A stretch of 64,000 bases of DNA from an uncultured Pseudoflavonifractor sp. (GTDB lineage Bacteria > Bacillota > Clostridia > Oscillospirales > Oscillospiraceae): assembly GCA_947651395.1 (NCBI GenBank), contig CANSYW010000003.1, positions 62,001-126,000 on the forward strand, given 5' to 3'. Shown here in pieces: positions 59,250 through 64,000 of the stretch. The first letter of the stretch is position 1; each line of letters opens with the position of its first letter. Under the pieces are notes generated by a model. The model had not been told where the DNA came from. It ran no database searches and saw only the letters and a program-made list of their open reading frames with translations. A program made the translations under genes and the position numbers.

Positions 59250-59963
59250 TTATTGGCAACCCCGGCGAAGCCATTGGAGAACCTCCTGAACAGTCAACCG
59301 GGGAAGATCCATGTATTGATGGGCGTCGGGGATCTGATCCAGATAGTGGGCGTCACAGTTCACGATCATCGGCGCCTCCCGCAGATCAGGCCGCTGCCGC
59401 AGGGAAGGGGGACAGTGGGAGGTGATCTCCGCCAGGGAGAAGCCCATATCGGGATCCCACAGACCCAGATTTCCCAAGAGGGAAAAGGCGGGGCGGTCAA
59501 TATGGGCGGGGAAGGCCACGCCACCGTAGGTATCCACCAGGGCGGAAACCTCGTAGATCCCGATGTCGGCGGCCCCCGCCAGGAAGGCGGTCTCCCGGCC
59601 CAGAATGCCGCTTTCGTCGTCCATCAAAAGCTGGTCGCCAAAATTGTCCGGGTCGTTGGGGATATCGGGCAGCCGGCTACGGACATAGGCGTCAAAGCGG
59701 GAGGCGGCCTCCAGATCGGGAAGGAGGCAGACCACATGGACGTCCTCCCGGGTGGTGAGCTCCATGCCCGGGACAGCCAGCAGGCCATTTCGCCGGGCGG
59801 CGCGCTGAAAGGCCGTGCAATTGCCTGTGGTGTTGTGGTCGGTGAGGGCCACTGCCTGAAGCCCCGCCAGGGCGCACATGGCCGCCAGATTGGCGGGGGT
59901 GTTGTCCTCTCCGCCGCAGGGGGAAAGGCAGGAGTGCATATGCAGATCGAAGGAGACCTTCAT
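59250..59963 (-). CDS. PHP-domain phosphoesterase
   Basis: FDLHMHSCLSPCG, ALTDHNTTGNC, GMELTTREDVHVVCLL, AHIDRP; start trimmed to 59963. Confidence 0.9.
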   Translation of the reverse strand: MKVSFDLHMHSCLSPCGGEDNTPANLAAMCALAGLQAVALTDHNTTGNCTAFQRAARRNGLLAVPGMELTTREDVHVVCLLPDLEAASRFDAYVRSRLPDIPNDPDNFGDQLLMDDESGILGRETAFLAGAADIGIYEVSALVDTYGGVAFPAHIDRPAFSLLGNLGLWDPDMGFSLAEITSHCPPSLRQRPDLREAPMIVNCDAHYLDQIPDAHQYMDLPRLTVQEVLQWLRRGCQ

Positions 59964-60298
59964 GGCCGGGCCTTCCATACTTCGGAGAGGCGAAGGGCGG
60001 CCTCGTAGGTGCCCTCGCCGCAGCCCAACACATTGACTCCGTGGGCCTGGGCCTTGCGGAGCAGATCCGGATCCGGTGTGACGGCCTCGGTGAGGAGCAC
60101 CGCCGAGACGTCGGCCAGGGAGGCCACTGCCGCCACATTGCCGTTGGACATGATGGTCAACCAGACGGAGTCGGCGGGGGCACGGCCCATGACCCAACTG
60201 AGCAGGTCGCCGCAATAGCAGCCGGAGACCGTCCGCTCCGGCTGGGCCAGATGAAATACAGTAAGGGAAAGCCGGTCAACAAGCGTCTGTACAGTCAT
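59960..60298 (-). CDS. DRTGG-domain protein
   Basis: TVSGCYCGDLLSWVMGRAPADSVWLTIMSNGNVAAVASLADVSAVLLTEAV; head of hydrogenase operon. Confidence 0.8.
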   Translation of the reverse strand: MTVQTLVDRLSLTVFHLAQPERTVSGCYCGDLLSWVMGRAPADSVWLTIMSNGNVAAVASLADVSAVLLTEAVTPDPDLLRKAQAHGVNVLGCGEGTYEAALRLSEVWKARP

Positions 60299-60435
60299 AA
60301 AAATCCCTCTCTGATCAGAGTCTGGATCACTCTACAAAACTATACCACAGAGTTCAAAGTTCCGCAAGGGGAAAGGCACAGGTGAAAAACTTCACAATTC
60401 TATTGTAGCATAAACGACGGGTGGGAAACAACCAC

Positions 60436-60464
60436 TTGACGAAAAAAATAGATTCCTGTATAAT
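60436..60464 (+). promoter_or_regulatory. Consensus sigma-A-like promoter for MATE gene (TTGACG-17-TATAAT)
   Basis: TTGACG 60436-60441, 17-bp spacer, TATAAT 60459-60464. Confidence 0.75.
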
Positions 60465-60486
60465 AACAAATAATGTGAATGTCCGG

Positions 60487-60520
60487 AAGGGCCGCAACAG
60501 AAGTTGCGGCCTTTTGTTGT
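60487..60520 (+). terminator. Terminator-like hairpin in the 5' leader of the MATE gene
   Basis: AAGGGCCGCAAC-AGAA-GTTGCGGCCTTTTGTTG. Confidence 0.75.
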
Positions 60521-60538
60521 TGGAAACAGGAGGTTTTT

Positions 60539-61912
60539 ATGTCTGAACAGATCCGGGAAAACAAGATGGGGGTCATGCCGGTGGGTAGGCTCCTGTTTAC
60601 CATGTCCCTGCCCATGATGATATCTATGCTGGTGCAGGCTCTTTATAATGTAGTGGACAGTTATTTCGTGGCCAAGATCAGCCAGGACGCCCTCAACGCG
60701 GTGAGCCTTTCCTTTCCGGTGCAGAATCTGATGATCGGCGTGGCGGTGGGCACCGGGGTGGGCGTCAACGCCCTGCTCTCCCGGAGTCTGGGCGAAAAGA
60801 ACTTTGAAACAGCCAACGCGGCGGCCGGAAACGGCCTTGTCTTGGCCTTTATCAGCGGTCTGGTCACCATTGTTCTGGGCCTCGTGCTGCCCCGGACCTT
60901 CTTTCTGGTGCAGACCGATATCGTGGGGATCGTGGAACAGGGCACCGAATATCTCACCATTTGCTGTACCTGGTCTATGGGTCTCTACATCGGCATTATG
61001 TGCGAGCGGCTGCTCCAGTCCACGGGAAATACCATCTACACCCTTGCCACGCAGGGTGTGGGCGCCGTCATCAATATTATTATGGATCCGGTGCTCATTT
61101 TCGGCCTGGGCCCCTTCCCGGCCATGGGTGTGGCGGGAGCCGCCGTGGCTACGGTGGCCGGTCAGATCGTGGGCGGGATCCTGGGAATCATCTTCAATCT
61201 GGCGGTGAACAAGGAGCTCACCTTCCGGTTCAGGTATCTGCGGCCCAGGGCCCAGGTGATCAAGCGGATCTACTCCGTGGGTGTACCCACCATTGTGATG
61301 AACTCCATCGGCTCCGTGATGGTCTTCGGGATCAACAAGATCCTCATGGGCTTTACCGATACAGCCACCGCCGTATTCGGTATCTATTTCAAGCTCCAGT
61401 CCTTTATCTTTATGCCGGTGTTCGGTCTGAACAACGGTTTGGTGCCCATCATCGCCTATAACTACGGGGCCCGGAACCGGGAGCGCATCCTTCGGGCCCG
61501 GCGGTTGGCCATTTATGCGGCGGTGGGGATCATGGCGGTGGGACTGGCCGTGGCAGAGATAATACCCGCCCGGCTGCTGAGTATCTTCGAGGCCTCCGAC
61601 GAATTGCTGGAGATCGGCGTTCCGGCTCTGCGTATCGTGTGTACCTGCTTTATCTTTGCCGGCTACGGCATCGTTTCCGGCTCGGTGTTCCAGGCACTGG
61701 GACACGGGGTGCTGAGCATGGTGGTCTCCATTGTCCGTCAGTTGGTGGTGCTCCTTCCGGTGGCCTATCTTCTGTCCCTTTCCGGGCGGCTGGAGCTGGT
61801 GTGGCTGGCCTTTCCCATCGCGGAGCTCTCGGCGGTGGTGATGTGCACCATTTTCAACCGAAAGATCCGGCGGGAGGTCATCGATCCGCTGGCGTCATCC
61901 CAGGAAAACTGA
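60539..61912 (+). CDS. MATE-family efflux transporter
   Basis: 12-TM protein; GRLLFTMSLPMMISMLVQALYNVVDSYFVAKISQDALNAVSLSFPVQN; RBS AGGAGG before ATG 60539. Confidence 0.93.
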   Translation: MSEQIRENKMGVMPVGRLLFTMSLPMMISMLVQALYNVVDSYFVAKISQDALNAVSLSFPVQNLMIGVAVGTGVGVNALLSRSLGEKNFETANAAAGNGLVLAFISGLVTIVLGLVLPRTFFLVQTDIVGIVEQGTEYLTICCTWSMGLYIGIMCERLLQSTGNTIYTLATQGVGAVINIIMDPVLIFGLGPFPAMGVAGAAVATVAGQIVGGILGIIFNLAVNKELTFRFRYLRPRAQVIKRIYSVGVPTIVMNSIGSVMVFGINKILMGFTDTATAVFGIYFKLQSFIFMPVFGLNNGLVPIIAYNYGARNRERILRARRLAIYAAVGIMAVGLAVAEIIPARLLSIFEASDELLEIGVPALRIVCTCFIFAGYGIVSGSVFQALGHGVLSMVVSIVRQLVVLLPVAYLLSLSGRLELVWLAFPIAELSAVVMCTIFNRKIRREVIDPLASSQEN

Positions 61913-61921
61913 TCCGATCTC

Positions 61922-61960
61922 TCAGGCAAGGGTCTCTTTGAGACCCTTGCCTATTCTTTT
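61922..61960 (+). terminator. Intrinsic terminator
   Basis: AGGCAAGGGTCTC-TTTG-AGACCCTTGCCT-ATTCTTTTG. Confidence 0.85.
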
Positions 61961-62010
61961 GTTTTGGGGTATACTTTGCTTTGACTACACAGAAGGAAGG
62001 GAAGACCTTC

Positions 62011-62415
62011 ATGACCGATTATTTTGATCTCACCGCCCCCAAGGAGACTATGGATCAGATCAGCAACCTGGGCCTGGCGCATCTGGGGGACGCCGTCTAT
62101 GAGCTGATGGTGCGCTCCTGGCTCTGCCTCCGGGGCAAGGTCACCGCCAAGGGGCTCCACAAGGCCGCCGTCCACTATGTCTCTGCCCCCGCTCAGGCCC
62201 GGATGACAGAGCGGATCAGACCCCTTTTGTCCGAGGAGGAGCTGGACGTGTTCCGCCGGGGCCGCAACGCCTCCCCCCACTCCATCCCCCAGAATGCCAG
62301 CAGGGGGGAGTACCAGACCGCCACCGCCCTGGAGGCCCTCTTCGGCTGGCTGTGGCTCCGGGGAGAGAAGGACAGGCTCAATTTCCTGTTTGCCCTGATG
62401 ATGGAGGAAGCTTAA
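62011..62415 (+). CDS. mrnC: Mini-ribonuclease III
   Basis: LGLAHLGDAVYELMVRSWL, SRGEYQTATALEALFGWLWL; start trimmed to 62011. Confidence 0.93.
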   Translation: MTDYFDLTAPKETMDQISNLGLAHLGDAVYELMVRSWLCLRGKVTAKGLHKAAVHYVSAPAQARMTERIRPLLSEEELDVFRRGRNASPHSIPQNASRGEYQTATALEALFGWLWLRGEKDRLNFLFALMMEEA

Positions 62416-64000
62416 ATGGCCCTTGACGCACTGTGTCTGTCCGCCATATTGACTGAGCTGCGCACCGCCATTGAGGGCGGGCGGATCGACAAGATCCATC
62501 AGCCGGGGCCCCAGGATCTGATCCTCGCGGTCCGGGGGCCGGCGGGAAATGTGAAGGTGCTTCTCTCAGCCAATCCCAGCCATCCCCGGCTCCACCTGAC
62601 CACGCTGGAGCGGGAGAATCCGGACAAGCCCCCCATGTTCTGCATGCTTTTGCGCAAGCACCTTACCGGGGCCCGGATCCTGGGTATGGAGCAGCCCTAT
62701 ATGGAGCGGACGGTCACCCTCCGGCTGGAGGCGTTGGATGAGCTGGGGGATCGGGTGGAGCGATCCCTGGTGCTGGAGGCTATGGGCCGCCACGCCAATC
62801 TCCTGCTGCTGGACGGGGAGGGACGCATCATCGACTGTGCCCGCCGGGTGGAGGGGGACATTACCACCGGAGCCCGTCAGCTATTGCCCGGGCTCTTCTA
62901 TCAGTCGCCGCAGCCCCGGTTCGGCGTACCCCCCCTCATTGAGCGGGAGCTGCGCTTCCGGGGAGAAAACGGGCCTCTGGAGGAGTCCGTTGCCCGGGTG
63001 TGGGAGACTGTAAAGGCATATCCCTCCACACCTGTTATGCTCCTGCGGGAGGGGAAGCCGGTGGATTTTTCCTTCCTGCCCATTCTTCAATACGGCCCGG
63101 ACACCGAACTGCGGGAATACCCCTCCTTCGGGCAGCTGCTGGACGAGTTCTACGAGACAAGGGAGCGGCAGGAGCGGGCCAGACAGCGGGGAGAGGATCT
63201 GCTGCGTTCGGTGCGCTCCGCCCGGGAGCGTGTGGCCCGAAAGCTGGGGAACCAGCGCCTGGAGCTGGAGAAGACCAGGGATCGGGAGCAGCTTCGCCGG
63301 ATGGGCGATCTCCTCACCAGCAATTTGCATCGGATGGAGAAAGGGGCCTGTTCCGTGCGGGTCCAGAACTACTATGCCCCCCAGGGGGAAGAGGTGGAGA
63401 TCTCTCTGGATCCCCTTCTCACCCCTCAGCAGAATGCGGCCAAATATTATAAGGAGTACAACAAGGCCAAAAACGCGGAAGGGGCGCTGACCGACCAGAT
63501 CGAAAAGGGGGAAAGAGATCTGGCCTATCTGGACAGTGTGCTGGAGAGCGTCATTCTGGCCGAGGGAGAGCGGGATCTCCAGGAGATCCGCCAGGAGCTG
63601 GAGGAGACGGGATATCTGCGCCGGCGGAAGACGGATAAAAAAGGCGTCCGCCGGGTCTCCGGCAAGCCCATGGAGTTTCGCACCGACAGCGGTCTGCGCA
63701 TCAGTGTGGGCAAGAACAATACCCAGAACGACCAGCTCACCACAAAGCGGGCCGGGAAGTGGGACTGGTGGTTCCACACCCAGAAGATCCACGGCTCCCA
63801 TGTGATCCTCTGGACCGATGGGGCTGAGCCAGACCAGGTGAGCATAGCCCAGGCGGCGGCGCTGGCGGCCTGGTTCTCTCAGGGCCGGGACGCGGGGAAG
63901 GTGCCGGTGGACTATACTCCGGTGAAATATGTGAAGAAGCCCGCCGGGGCAAGGCCGGGTATGGTGATCTACACCACATATCAGACCATCATGGTCCAGC
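62416..64000 (+). CDS. NFACT/Rqc2-homolog (RqcH/FbpA family), 3' end outside window
   Basis: MALDALCLSAILTELRTAIEGGRIDKIHQPGPQDLIL; central coiled coil; DWWFHTQKIHGSHVIL; open frame runs off the window end (omitted from ORF track). Confidence 0.93.
   Translation, partial: MALDALCLSAILTELRTAIEGGRIDKIHQPGPQDLILAVRGPAGNVKVLLSANPSHPRLHLTTLERENPDKPPMFCMLLRKHLTGARILGMEQPYMERTVTLRLEALDELGDRVERSLVLEAMGRHANLLLLDGEGRIIDCARRVEGDITTGARQLLPGLFYQSPQPRFGVPPLIERELRFRGENGPLEESVARVWETVKAYPSTPVMLLREGKPVDFSFLPILQYGPDTELREYPSFGQLLDEFYETRERQERARQRGEDLLRSVRSARERVARKLGNQRLELEKTRDREQLRRMGDLLTSNLHRMEKGACSVRVQNYYAPQGEEVEISLDPLLTPQQNAAKYYKEYNKAKNAEGALTDQIEKGERDLAYLDSVLESVILAEGERDLQEIRQELEETGYLRRRKTDKKGVRRVSGKPMEFRTDSGLRISVGKNNTQNDQLTTKRAGKWDWWFHTQKIHGSHVILWTDGAEPDQVSIAQAAALAAWFSQGRDAGKVPVDYTPVKYVKKPAGARPGMVIYTTYQTIMVQ

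Noticed and set aside
1-64000. CRISPR arrays
   Set aside because: No regularly spaced direct repeats seen and no cas-like ORFs in the track.

Overview
This is a GC-rich clostridial chromosome segment, Oscillospiraceae/Flavonifractor-like by gene content (my inference). Most of it is conserved housekeeping: rseP-ispG-polC, pyrIB, pcrA, a T-box-led valS unit, the spoIIAA-spoIIAB-sigF operon, rpoB-rpoC, glmS, an S-box-led metK, an [FeFe]-hydrogenase operon, mrnC and a partial NFACT/rqcH gene. The notable accessory feature is a ~6.27 kb element (about 37838-44111). It splits a sleL/yaaH-type spore cortex-lytic glycosidase gene (minus strand) into a 5' part (44948->44110) and a 3' part (37837->37390). 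The element carries a large serine recombinase, an unlisted 49-aa TnpW-like ORF, a small two-TM protein, an MmeI-type (type IIL) restriction-modification enzyme and a ~456 bp inverted-repeat island. Joining the flanks at a shared TA dinucleotide restores a 428-codon in-frame ORF with the SleL-like motif LLMTYEWGYTYGPPMAVAP. Joining the element ends gives a perfect 12-bp palindrome, ATCCATATGGAT, centred on the same TA. This points to precise, potentially reversible insertion, as in skin-type elements interrupting sporulation genes. Other items of interest are an unclassified structured-RNA candidate between rpoC and tRNA-Arg, a T-box that also covers a YcxB-like membrane gene, and a terminator hairpin in the leader of a MATE pump. 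All calls were made by eye; no searches or folding were run.
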